This document shows, piece after piece, positions 28,901 to 38,100 of a DNA stretch of 64,000 nt. The stretch is from G965195345 sp965277625 (GTDB taxonomy: Bacteria; Pseudomonadota; Gammaproteobacteria; CAKMZV01). Each line of letters starts with the position of its first letter. Within the stretch, counting starts at the first letter, position 1. Location of the stretch: positions 248,001 to 312,000 of the forward strand of contig OZ255827.1 of assembly GCA_965277625.1 (NCBI GenBank), read 5' to 3'. Made by a program: the position numbers and the translations under genes. Below the pieces are notes generated by a model. It was not told the origin of the DNA. It made no database searches and was given only the letters and a program-made list of their open reading frames with translations.

Positions 28901-28913
28901 TTAATTTATACAT
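19929..28913 (-). CDS. Giant lipoprotein A: Ig-like repeats, three CTLD-like cassettes, FG-GAP propeller (2994 aa)
   Basis: A lipobox LLTAC (Cys62) is followed by a Gly/Asp-rich tether (about 63-90). Then come about eleven Ig/cadherin-like repeats of 85-95 residues, rich in Thr, Ser and Val (to about 1140). Three cassettes follow with C-type-lectin-like domains at about 1158-1309, 1543-1699 and 2223-2383, each starting NLVxHGGxLYANS, containing LGGHLxNxNTxEE and ending LYEFPQGL. Further Ig-like domains lie between them. A fibronectin-like domain with a Cys pair spans about 2490-2590, and a seven-repeat FG-GAP_2-like propeller about 2585-2994. The start MYKLIS is shared with protein B. An ATG at codon 40 would give a more standard lipoprotein signal. 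Outer-membrane surface display and adhesion are inference; no secretion partner is nearby. Confidence 0.85.
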   Translation of the reverse strand: MYKLISNNSTQSFISLFFRGQALSQFISAFMGELMRVSKMVNRRALSTLSTTIVLSALLTACGGGGGGGVASDGGGDGGGNGGSTPTTPTLTVSSNSHNLTQNFTGSITIATITNADRITVTQSNPGVINITTTNARVSISSIANASGQTNITITAFNGSVSSPPQVVAVQINPPAPVPTNTTPTLTVSSNSHNLIEGFTGFVTIATATNATQITFTQSQAGVVNITTTNARVSISSIANASGRTTLTITAFNGSVRSPPQVVVVQIDGLNPNTTPTLTVLNSSYLFTVGFTAPITIATATNANLITVTQSQAGVVSITTSNASVSISSLLIANGRTTLTITAFNGSLSPPPQVVVVDVTLASPTVTILSNSHNLLENFSDSINIATITNADRVTVTQSQAGVVSITTSNTGVSISNIANASGRTTLTITAFNGSLSSTPQVVVVEVTLTPPTLTVLSNTHNLTEGFSNIITIATATNADRITVTQSNTGVVSINTSNTGVTISSILNGTGRTTLTITAFNGSVSSPPQVVVVQVTRLDPNTTPTLSVLINSYNLQEDFADIIIATAVNADRTMVTQSQAGVVNITTSASNVRLSSLPHMSGQTNLTITAFNGSLQSSNEIVVVNVSPVNDLPIITLSTESITVLGGFSPITIATTITDADHNVNFSYTIQDANPGLVSAMITPNAFILSPVPGGSGTTTLTVRSSADPLGGIGTRTISVVVINSPPVMNLSTSLILVQEDFSNPIVVRATITDAEPGALSITVTSATSIVNAVVSPPVNNVRTITLTPVAHAYGRTTLTVQATDVGGKTTSSEVVVAISAVNDTPTLSVSQNSIIRSGAFTPITIHTTASDVEDSVLSLDVQQSTTGVIDVTTTTNSILLQARPGGSGQTTLTVRVVDSSGSTAVQTITVNITIISSGSTPVLQVSTTRISLQEDFRSPFVINTTETDGDGEALTFSITSTTYLVDAVISSLSSDMRTITLMPVANAHGTTTLFVQTSDIGGLTDSTEIVVVVNPVNDPVTLSLPVRFFSTASAQASYRNIYSININHIDNDPIEAQLQVTSDIPVLFSANPAPVASFTTHTLTTTAVLNSGSTTAHLYFTIRPNQASAIATLSIQLNNLTRSEITPPEIFVVQAFQSDVPPAIIRENTSLRNLVVHGGHLYANSAITSKAIAPFLAQASALGGHLVNINTVEEFDFLRSSGFVTNEAWYGLVLPQLNLPGELFWRTNNSTLAYGFVSTSANATGNISVYPGIYPLAWESASGLIANRPSSVPSTFNWTIYNSSPSNSFFLLGDGGDTLSRSALYEFPQGLTPTSNPPVVVTAGARATVRLTGYDLNGGSISTTDWSATSTVGTFSFTHVSATTGVQTVDFHYTAPGTFSGEITVTATLTMNSTTTSFPLRFVTVVPTFTLPTNRVVLTENSSQTIRQQLTITNVSIPALAGTTTTRDLEWRITGNLGPPFSVQPAIYISFSTNATVSTASIGSVPQTAQLYFSIAPDSAGPRTVLIQLRDPANTIRSVQQLLTVQVNPVAEPPAIVQASPNLQNLVVHGGHLYANSATPSRAITPFLTQANALGGHLANINTNEEFTFLQSGAGGISITETWYGLVLPQRHFPGELFWVTNDSTIAYGYASTDNVITYPGHYSLSWAAGGAVRANRGNSASTLFNWTVYTPRLNSFFLLDDIGDGSDRFALYEFPQGLPATPIQMNVTSTVTVRLTGFDLDGDAITAADWSATAAIGTVNLMPVSQARGVQTMDLVYTAPQSLVGQTTVVVTLTVNGLSTSRDILFTVLDAPPTIALSTNAITVDEEFTTFTINATATDRGFSGTLPIAVRASHDQRVMNISTTTNGFQFSGANNYFGVVTLTVQTTDTIGQIGTADVIVTIQPTPDTPTISVTTNHITVINGSAPFSIGVTTRDVDDLANPAFNVQASTSSFVSITTAVNSITLNAIPGATGQTTLTVFTTDLTGLTATQTIVVNVVIVLVGSAPTLSISTSLIYVQEDFSTPVSIQVDGNDSDNDVVTLSLSSSSYLVDAVLASPTTGIGSVVSTITLTSISNLSGTATLTVIVTDDGGRSTTQETVIVVTPAPETNPLSFTVSTSAITLSAVGNQLNRNIQNINILNPGDLNLRTQFTVTSSGADIFSTNPAPVVSFTSNALTTSLMLSAPMHTAQLYFSIAPNKTGTATLTIQLDDLDRRESTQQTVVVSVNTENVAPLLIRSNRGLQNLVIHGGRLYANSMLSVNSVNPFLAEARTLGGHLINLNTVEELNFIRSTGTNNSGLTTLNAWFGLIVRQLEFPGLLSWETNDSTIAYGFATGNGANNLTVYPGHFALNWGDSGLFANRGSTRPSVFNAVNYSPSINAFFLLGDRGDVTPRVGLYEFPQGLPHPDDLGLSIFAGTSTSVRYTGMILTGETITRAHWSATASAGTAIINTVSQSSGMQTVDMVYTAPANFVGTATVIISLQVNGVVTTSGVGFNISLAPSLSVNVAGIKTLNFSWSSISGATRFRLETNPDGNSGFTNLSLLSTTGIVISPNSTNIAQQTAQGVVAVHRYYLNVNNPQFGVRTCFTTCEAGMRHNVVTVTNSTLNDMIGSLIRAPGAGVGNFFDEFSYSLDLSGDGNTFIAGASVFSGGGSSNFVNDGAAYVFARNGSTWAQQAFLQVPPAFHSSNDFFGYSVSINANGNTVAVGANNDDGLSTLDTVNEGAVYIFGRSGTAWTYVTDIRASNRQAGDLFGRAVSLSDDGNTLAVGAIGEDDSAVNSGAAYIFTRSGSTWAQQAFIKAPDAALSAGANFGQVVTLSADGNTLAVGAQLKDRNTGGVYIFRRNGTTWSNQGGLIRGTNPATAALDQFGFAISLSANGNTLAVGAPDKDAGTGAAYVFRFNGTAWVQQQFIRSSDTARGDTLGRAVSLSADGNFLAVGATNEDGSSKGVGGVKNNSTINSGAVYTFEFGTTWVERAYVKASNPAASRFFGRALSLSNDGNSLLVGSNANTIYLY
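19932..21170 (-). repeat. Seven FG-GAP-type propeller repeats of giant protein A
   Basis: Repeats of about 55-67 codons share FGxxVSLSxDGNTLAVGA, a variable acidic/Gly segment and GAVYxFxRxGxxWxQQAFIKA. The seventh is truncated and ends NTIYLY, as expected for a propeller closed by a C-terminal strand. Seven repeats match a seven-bladed fold. Confidence 0.75.
26990..28660 (-). repeat. Tandem Ig-like repeats, N-terminal array of giant gene A
   Basis: Six successive units of about 265-290 bp. Stretches such as 27601-27720 and 28141-28260 are almost the same at DNA level; each encodes a TLTITAFNGSLSS-like strand followed by VVVVxV. The high DNA identity between units points to recent expansion or gene conversion. 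Confidence 0.75.
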
Positions 28914-28970
28914 ATGGCTTCTAAGTGTTTATTAGGCTATTGAAATTGAGAATTGACACAAGTTCACAAG

Positions 28971-28990
28971 TTATACCAAACATTGTATAA
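28971..28990. promoter_or_regulatory. Inverted repeat upstream of giant gene A
   Basis: TTATAC and GTATAA, separated by 8 nt, lie about 60-80 bp before the start of giant gene A. On the minus strand the same region reads GGTATAAC, a possible -10. Its plan matches the inverted repeat at 1792. Between the two giant genes (28914-29118) nothing else is evident. Confidence 0.3.
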
Positions 28991-29118
28991 AAAATGTGTT
29001 TTAAATGTTGGTTTTATTTGCTCTTTTACTCGCAATCATTGGAATAGCCAAAAAGGGCTCAATGGCCTACCATTTGACCATACTTGGTATCTACTGTGAG
29101 ATGCGTGGCAGGACGAAA

Positions 29119-32100
29119 TTAATACAAATAAACGGCGCCAGGTCCACCAGAATTTAAAAATGAACCCACAGCAAGTGTGCCACCAGAACTGCTTAGGCTA
29201 ATAGAATTACCAAATTGTGCAATAGTTGCATTCTCGGTGGCTTTAATATAAGCTCGTTGAGACCAGGCGCCATTATTAAATTCAAACGAATAGGCTGCGC
29301 CTGCACGAAATATTAAATTATCATCGGCACCGCCAACGCCTGTCGCTGAACCAAATTCACGATTTGCGCCCGCCGCAAGCATATTACCATCAGCGCTGAG
29401 ACTCACAGCATTACCAAAATAATCGTTATTTCTTAAATTTAATGTTTTGATATACGCTTGTTGTGTCCAGGCATTGGAGGTCAGACTATAGCGAAATACA
29501 TACACCGCGCCTGTATTACTCCCACTATTATTTTCCACTCCATTGACGCCAGCCGATGAGCCATCTTCTCCAGGTGCGCCTACTGCAATTGTATTGCCAT
29601 TAGTGCTGAGTCTTACAGAATGTCCAAAACTGTCTAAAGCTCTCACTTTTGTTGCTTTGATGTATGCCTCTTGTGTCCAAACGCCATTATTAAAGCGGAA
29701 TAGATAAACGGCGCCTGAACCAGCAGCGTCGTTATTGCTTTGACCACCAGTGTTGATACCTGTTGATTGATTACCCTCCCCAGTTGCCCCTACTGCAAGC
29801 GTATTGCCATCAGCACTGAGACTTGTAGATACGCCAAACAGATCATTGTCTCCAGGATTTGAGGCTTTAATGTACGCTTGTTGTGTCCAAACGCCATTAT
29901 TAAAACGGAATACATACACTGCGCCTGCTAATGTTGCCGAATTACTACTCTGACCGCCATTATTAACACCAGCAATTAAATTATCTTCGTTTCTAGCGCC
30001 AGCGACAAGGGTGTTGCCATCGCCGCTGAGACTCACAGATCCGCCAAACTGATCGTTGGAGTCAGTATTTGATGCTTTGATGTATGCTTGTTGTGTCCAC
30101 ACACCGCCACTGAAACGGAATAGGTAAACAGCCCCTGCACGTGATGAGTTTGTATTGGTTTGCAGCCCATTGATGCCAGTAGATGAACCCGCTTCACTTT
30201 CTGCCCCCACGGCCAGGGTCTGACCGTCACGGCTTAGACTGACTGAAACGCCAAACAATGCGCCCGACACAGTATTGGATGCTTTGATATATGCTTGTTG
30301 TGACCACAGACCACCATTGCGACTGAATAGGTACACCGCCCCTGCTTGAGCGGCACTATTATCACTTTGTACGCCATTGACACCCGTTGAGGCGCTACCT
30401 TCATTCGGTGCCCCTACGGCCAGGGTATTGCCGTCACCGCTTAAGCTTATTGAATTGCCAAATCGATCGCCTGAGTCAATGTTACTCGATTGTAAACGAC
30501 CAATCATACTGTTCAGTTGTGCTCTGGTAAAAGTCGCCATGTTGCCAATAGAAGCCCCACAAGATGCGCCATTACAGGGATACACGCTGTACAGGGGATT
30601 GACCACCCTCGGAATGTATCGGTGTAAGGAGACCAGGCCTTGCGCTGTGGTTTGCCTAATATCCGTGCTATTGGGACTCACCACCATGCCCGTGGTGCTC
30701 AAGTCCACAATGCCAGAATTGCCATCGGGATTGCTGCGCAATTGATAATAGCTCGTAGCAGGGGCTGCACTCCAAGCAAAATCAAGGGTTTTGATGCCAG
30801 TCGTTACAATAAACATGGGTGTTGGAAGGACGGTTACTATGGTAGAAGTCGTTAATCCGCCTATATCGGTTGCTATCAGAGTCAACAGCACCTGAGAGGC
30901 ATTGATGCCCAATCGGGATATGGTCAAGCTTGAGGTTGTAAATATTGTGCTCACAACGCCCTGCCCAGTTGAGACACTGAAAGATAAGGTACTGTCCTCG
31001 ATATCAGAGGCCGTGACATTCACTGTAATGGGGGCTGTATCTATGGTCACCGTGCTGGATGAGACGGTTAAGGTCGGTGGGTCATTAACAGCATCCACCA
31101 CGACAACAATCTGTGTCGAATCAAATACCCCCCCAGCATCGGTTGCACGGACGATTAGGGTGGTGGTGCCAAATTGATCTTTCACGGCACTTAAAGAGAT
31201 ACCTTGTGTAGAAATCAGGGCATTGACCAAAGCCCTTGATGAACTCACTGAAAGGGTCAGGGTATCACCGTCAGCATCGATGGCAGTGGTTTGGATGAAC
31301 ACCGAAGCCGTAAAATCTTCTTGCAAACTAATGAGGTTGGTGGAAACAGTCAACACCGGTGTTGTGCTTCCGCTTACAAATACATTGACAACGATGGTTT
31401 GAACCACGGTCACATTTGAACTGTCAACCACAGTCACTGTTAATGTGGTTTGACCCGAACCACCCATAACAGAGTTTAAAACAATGGTATTATTAGAGGT
31501 GGATATGGTAACCACACCCGTGGCTGAGGCTTGCACAGTAAAAGGTAAGTTGACATCCTCCACATCAGTGACCGTGGTGCGAATGCTGATGGGCATAAAT
31601 CCACCAATGGTTGCAATGTTGTTGGTAGAAATGGTTAATGTCGGGGTATCATTCACTGCTTGTACAGTCACCACGACCTGTGTTGAAGTGGTTTGAGAGG
31701 CAGAGTCTGTGGTCTGAACGCTTAGTGTGACCCTGCCGTAGGCATGGGGCACGGCCGTTAATTGAATGGTATTGGCCGAGGTGGTTATGGTCATAACTCG
31801 AGTAGATGAGGCTAAAACCGTAAAGGGTAATGCGCCACTCACACCCTGATCAGTCACAGTGGTACCAATGACAAAGGCGCCAAAATCTTCGTTTAACACG
31901 AGGGTATGGGTTGACAATGCGATGCTGGGTGGCGTATCTACTGAGAATACAATGGCCGTTGTGGTGTTTAAGCCATTCACTTGTAGGCTGACCACAACCG
32001 TTGTTTGACCATTATAGGTCGCTGGGGCCGTGTAAATCATGTCCACCGTTTGAACACCTGTGCTCTGATAAACATTTTCAAAGCGCGCTGTGCCACCGTT

Positions 32101-35100
32101 TGGATCGACTGCTGACCAACTTGCAGTGCGTATCATATCGCGATTCAGATCATACCCAGTAAAACGTAAACGCGTTGTAGAGTTCGCCAATACGCTCATG
32201 GATTGATTGGAAGCGGGTGCTAAACCTTGAGGAAATTCATAAAGTGCTCGACGAGACGTTGGATCTCCTCTATCTCCTAATATGAAAAACCGATTAAAAC
32301 TGTCTCCAGAATAAACCGTCCAATTCGCAGTGCTGGCCGAACCAAACTGTCCTCTATTGGCAATCAGTCCACCACCTTCATCCCAAGTTAGGCGGTAGTT
32401 GCCCGGATAAACTGTGACAGTAGCCGTGGTATTGACACTGGTGCTGACAAAACCATAGCTAATGGTGCTGTTATTCGTTATCCAATACAACTCACCAGGA
32501 AAGTCCACCTGTGGTAAAACCATGCCAAACCAAGCAAGGTGCGATATTAGTCCACTTGCAGTACTTTCACGCATAAATGTAAATTCTTCAACCGTGTCGA
32601 GGTTGATCAAATGCCCTCCCAAAGCGCTGGCTTGCGCCAAAAATACCGCGACCGTCGGTGTTTCTATGACTGAATTGGCATAAAGATGACCGCCATGAAC
32701 AAAAAGATTTTCAATGTTTTGACTGGCTTGTGTGATGACCGCGGGCACATTCACTGAATTGACTTGAACCACCATGGTTTGCTGCGACATTTCCGAAGCA
32801 ACGAGATTGGTGAGTTGTACAGTGAGAGTGGCTGTGCCAAATTGGTCAGGCGCGATTGAAAAATATAATTGCGCTGTATGCGTGGTTGAAGTCAGTGTGG
32901 CCGCAGTCATTAAGGCATTGGTGGTAAAGCTCACTTCAGGGGCTGGATTGGCTGAAAAAAGGGCGGTTCCACTACTGATGACTTGGAATTGAGCCCTTAG
33001 GGGATCACCGCTTATGTTACTGATGTTGACGCTATGTACGTTGCGTTCAAGCTGATCACTAGGCGCAGACAAGGTGACGACACTGGTAGCTAAGGTAAAG
33101 GGGATGGCATCGCTCACAGGCATGATCGCTAAGACAAGTTGTTGAGCACTAGAAAGACCATCGGAGTCGGTCGCAAGGACAGTCAAGGTTGTTGTACCAT
33201 TGGCATTGTCAATCGCTGTAAAGGTGATCCTATTGGTGAGGGTACTGATATCGCTGATTGGTGTCGATATAACAGCATTGACAAAGCGCGAGGTTGAACT
33301 CAGAGAAAGGGTTATGGTATCTCCATTAGCATCTGTGGCTGTGGTTCTGATGACAATAGAGCCCGTAAAATCTTCTTGCACAGTGATACGGCTGGTGGAA
33401 ACAACCAGCACAGGGGCAAATGGTGGCATAGGCAACACATTGACAGCGATTGTTTGCATAGCCATTTTCCCACCATTATCGGTCGTGCGGACGGTTAAGA
33501 TGGTTGTGCCAGTGGAATCAGCTATGGTATTTATAAAAATGGCATTCGCTGATGTGGTCACACTGACCAGTCCACTGATGGATTGTTGTACGGAAAAGGT
33601 TGTCGTTTGATCCTCAATATCACTCGCTGTTGTATGAATTGTGATTGTTGAGAATCCTTCGATGACTGAAATACTGTTGGTTGAGACGGTTAAGGTTGGC
33701 GTGTCATTGACAGCTATGACAGTCACCAACAATTGAGCGGTTGAACGCAGTCTGCCATCACTGACAACAATGGATAAGGTGGTTTGACCATGCGCATTGG
33801 CTCTGCTCGCAACATGGACGCCAGAATCAGACGTGCTCACTCTGACCACCCCTGTGGGCGATTCAATCACGCTCAATGTCAGTGTGTCGTTGTCAACATC
33901 GTTACTGGATACTGAAATGAAAGAAGTTGTCATAAAGTCTTCTACGAGCATTAAAGCGGTCATTGAAACACTCAAAGTCGGGGTGTCATTAACAGCTGTC
34001 ACAGTCACTGCCACTTGAGTGGTTGAACGCAGCCTGCCATCACTGACGGCAATGGTTAAGGTGGTTTGCCCGTTCGCATTGGCTCTGCTGGCAACATGGA
34101 CCCCTGAATCCGACGTGCTCACTCTGACCACTCCTGTGGTCGATTCAATCACGCTCAATGTCAGTGTATTGTTTTCTATATCAGCGCGGGATACTGTGAT
34201 TAAAGCCGTCGTTGCAAAGTCTTCCGTGAACGTCAAAGCGGTGGTTGAAACACTTAAGCTTGGTGGGTCATTGACGGCTGTCACTACCACGACCACTTGT
34301 GCAGTAGAACTCAGAAAGCCATCATTCACTGAAACGGTTAAGGTGGTTTGCCCATTGACATCAGCAATACTTGATACATGGACACTTGAGGCTGAGGTTG
34401 TCACAGTGACCACCCCTGTGGTGGATTCAATCACGCTAAAAGTCAGTGGATCACTTTCTGTATCGAATGCCGTGGCAATTGTACTGGCGATTGCAAAATC
34501 CTCGGCGACGATTATGGCAGTGGCTGGGATTGTTAGTGTTGGTGTATCATTGACGGCAATCACAGTGACCACCACTTGGGCTGATTCACTAAGTGTGCCA
34601 TCACTGACGGTGATGAACATGGTGGATTGACCATTGGCATTTGCAATGCTTGATACATGAATCCCTGAGGCTGAAGTGGTGACAGTGATCACCCCTGTGG
34701 ACAATTCAATCACGCTAAAAGTCAAGGTGTCGTCATCGACATTCACTGCGGTGGCAAGTGTTGGTGTACTGGTAAAATCTTCTGATAGGATTAAGGTGGC
34801 ACTTGGGATTGTTAAGGTCGGCGTATCATTGACTGAGGTGACCATCACCACAACTTCAGTAGAGGTCGATTGGCCACCGACATCGGTTGCTCTCACAGTC
34901 AATGTCGTTGTACCATTGAGATGGGCAATCGAAGTTAAGCTAATCGTATTGCTGAGAGTGCTTAGGCCGTTGAAGGGTGTCGATGGAACAGCATTTACAA
35001 GAAGTGAAGATGAACTCAGGGACAAGGTTATGCTATGGCCATCAGCATCCGTGGCAGTGGTTCTAATGACTACCGAAGTCCTAAAGTCTTCTTGAATTGT

Positions 35101-38100
35101 GATGCGTTGGGGGGAGACCATTAGCGTGGGTGGTGTACTGGACGCAATGGTGACATTGACTGCAATCGTTTGAGTAATCGTTAACCCTGAATCATCAACC
35201 ACACTGACGGTTAAGGTGGTTCGACCTGAAGCACCATCGATTGGAGACAAAACGATCGCATTTGCTGATGTGGTTACTCTGATGACCGTAGTGGTGGAGG
35301 CTTGTACAGAAAAAGACAAGATGCCATCTTCGACGTCACTCGCTGTCGTGTGAATTGTGATGGCTGAAAATCCACCGATGGTTGAGATGCTATCGGTTGA
35401 AACATCTAAGGTCGGCGGGTCATTGCTGCTCATCACGGTCACGACCACTTGGACTGAGGCAGTGGAATTGCCATCATTGCGGGAAATGGTTAAGGTGGTT
35501 TGGCCATTAGCGTTGAGAATACTGCTTATTTGAATCTCTGTATTCGATGGGATGATGACATCAACCACACCTGGATTAGAGGCGGTGACTGTTATGGACG
35601 ACAATGTATCCCCTTCAATATCGTTACTTGTGATTGTGATTGGAAAGCGCAATGTAAAATCCTCTGGGAATGTCACGTCTCTTAGTGATGCGGTTATGGT
35701 CGGTGGGTCATTGATCGCATTCACTATCACGACTACTTGGGTTGTGGCACTGAGCCTGCCATCAGTCGCACTAATGGTTAATGTCGTTTGGCCATTGACA
35801 TCTTTTATGCTCGATACGTGGACACCTGAGGTTGAAGTTGTCACATTAACCAATCCGGTGGATGCCTCCACAACACTGATTGTCAAGGGATCGCCATCAG
35901 AATCGATGGCTGTTGCAACTGTGCTGAATCCCGAAAAATCCTCGTTTAGAATCAAAGGGTTGGCTGATAAGGTCAGCGTTGGCGGATCGTTGATTAATGT
36001 CACAGCCACTGACACTTGAGTTGAGGCCATGAGCCTGCCATCGCTGACGCTGATGGTTAGTATGGTTTGGCCAATTGTATTTAGTCTGCTCGCTATTCGG
36101 ACACTTGAGTCTGTGGTCGTGACGGTAATGACACCAAGTGTCGATTCAGTCACACTGATTGTCAGGGTGTCGCCGTCTATATCGGCACTTGATACATTGA
36201 TTATAGAAGGCAATGAAAAGTCTTCAAAGAATGTTAATGACGTGGTTGAGACGCTAATGGTTGGCGTATCATTGACGGGCGTCACCGCCACTGCTACCTG
36301 AGCGGTTGAAGTGAGCCTGCCATCACTGGCTTGAATGGTTAAGGTGGTTTGACCATTGGCATTGAGCATGCTTGTTAGTTGGATGCCAGAGCCTGATGTT
36401 GAGACTGTGACTACACCAGTGGTGGACTCAATCACGGTTATAGTCAGCGTATCACCCTCAACATCTGCGATTGTTGTAATGGTGCTGACACCCATAAAAT
36501 CCTCTAATACAATAATCGTGCCCGTTGGAATTGTGAATGTCGGCGCATCATTAACCGCCGTCACTGTGATCGCCACTTGGGTTGAAGTATTGGTTGTACC
36601 ATCGTTGACGGTAATGGTTAAGGTGGTACGACCAAAAGCATTCAGTCTGCTTGCTACTTGGATACCTGCGGCTAAGGTGGTGACAGTGACTACGCCAGTG
36701 GTGGATTCTGTCACAGTTAAAGTCAAAGCATCGCCTTCTATGTCGGTTCTCGTAGAACGGATCAAAACGCTGCCATCAAAATCCTCAACTAAGGTCAAAG
36801 CGGTGGTTGAAACAGTTAATGTTGGCGGGTCATTGACAGCTTCAACGCGGACCACCACTTGGGCGGTCGAACTCAGTAAACCATCACTGACAGTCATGTT
36901 TATGGTGGTCTGACCACTGGCATTGAGCATGCGCGCTACTTGGATGCCTGAAGCGGAGGTCGTTACATTAACCACACCTGGGTTTGAATCAGCCACGTTG
37001 ATTGTCAGTGTGTCACCATCTACATTTACAATGGTTGCAATCGTGCGGACCTCCTCAAAATCCTCTGTTAGGGTTAGGGTGGCTGTTGGGATGGTTAGGG
37101 TTGGCGTATCATTAACGCTCATGAGCGCCATCACAAGCTCAGATGTCATTGATTGCCCGCCTATATCGGTCGCGATAATGGTCAAGGTCGCTGTGCCATT
37201 GGCATTGGCTACCGCGGTTAAGGTAATCACATTTGTGAGCGTGCTCATGCCAGTAACTGGTGTGGATATAACTGCATCCACAAAGCGTGTTGTTGAACTG
37301 ACTGAGAGGGTTAGGGTATCGCCATCAGAGTCTGTGGCTGTGGTTCTCAAAACCAGTGAAGCGCTAAAGTCTTCTTGAACACGGATCAGGTTGGTAGAAA
37401 TGACCAGTACGGGTACAGCGCTGGTCACAATGTTTATGGTAATAGCGATGGTTTGGGTCACTGTTATGCCTGAACTGTTAGCGGCAATAACCGTTAAGGT
37501 GGTTGCACCTGAAACCCCAGGAATGGCAGTCAAGACAATGGCATTCGTTGATGTGGTCACATTGACCACGCCGTTGGTGGATTGAGTCACAGTGAAAGAT
37601 AAATCGCCTTCTTCAACATCATTCGCTGTGGTATTGATGATGATGGATGTAAAGCCACCGATTGTTGTGATACGGTTAGTTGAAACACTGAGGGTTGGTG
37701 GGTCATTGACAGGTAGAACGGTTATGCCCACTCGAGCGAGGGTGTTGGTTGTGCCATCGCTAACGGTAATCGTTATAGTGGTCACGCCATGGGCATTGGC
37801 TATGCTTGATACATCGAAACCAGAGGTTGAGTCTGTAATTGTTACCACACCAGGGTTTGATTGCGTCACAGCAAAAGCGAGCGAATCACCTTCTGCATCG
37901 CTTCTTGTTGAAGCGATTAAAACAGTGGCAAAATCTTCGAGCAATGTCAATGCGGTGGTTGAAACAGTTAAATCGGGTGGATCATTGACTTCGGTTACAG
38001 TCACCACCACTTGGGCCGTCGAACGCAGTGAACCATTTATGGCAGTCATGGTTAAGGTGGTTCGTCCACTGGCGTTAAGAATGCTCGAGACGTTCACCGA

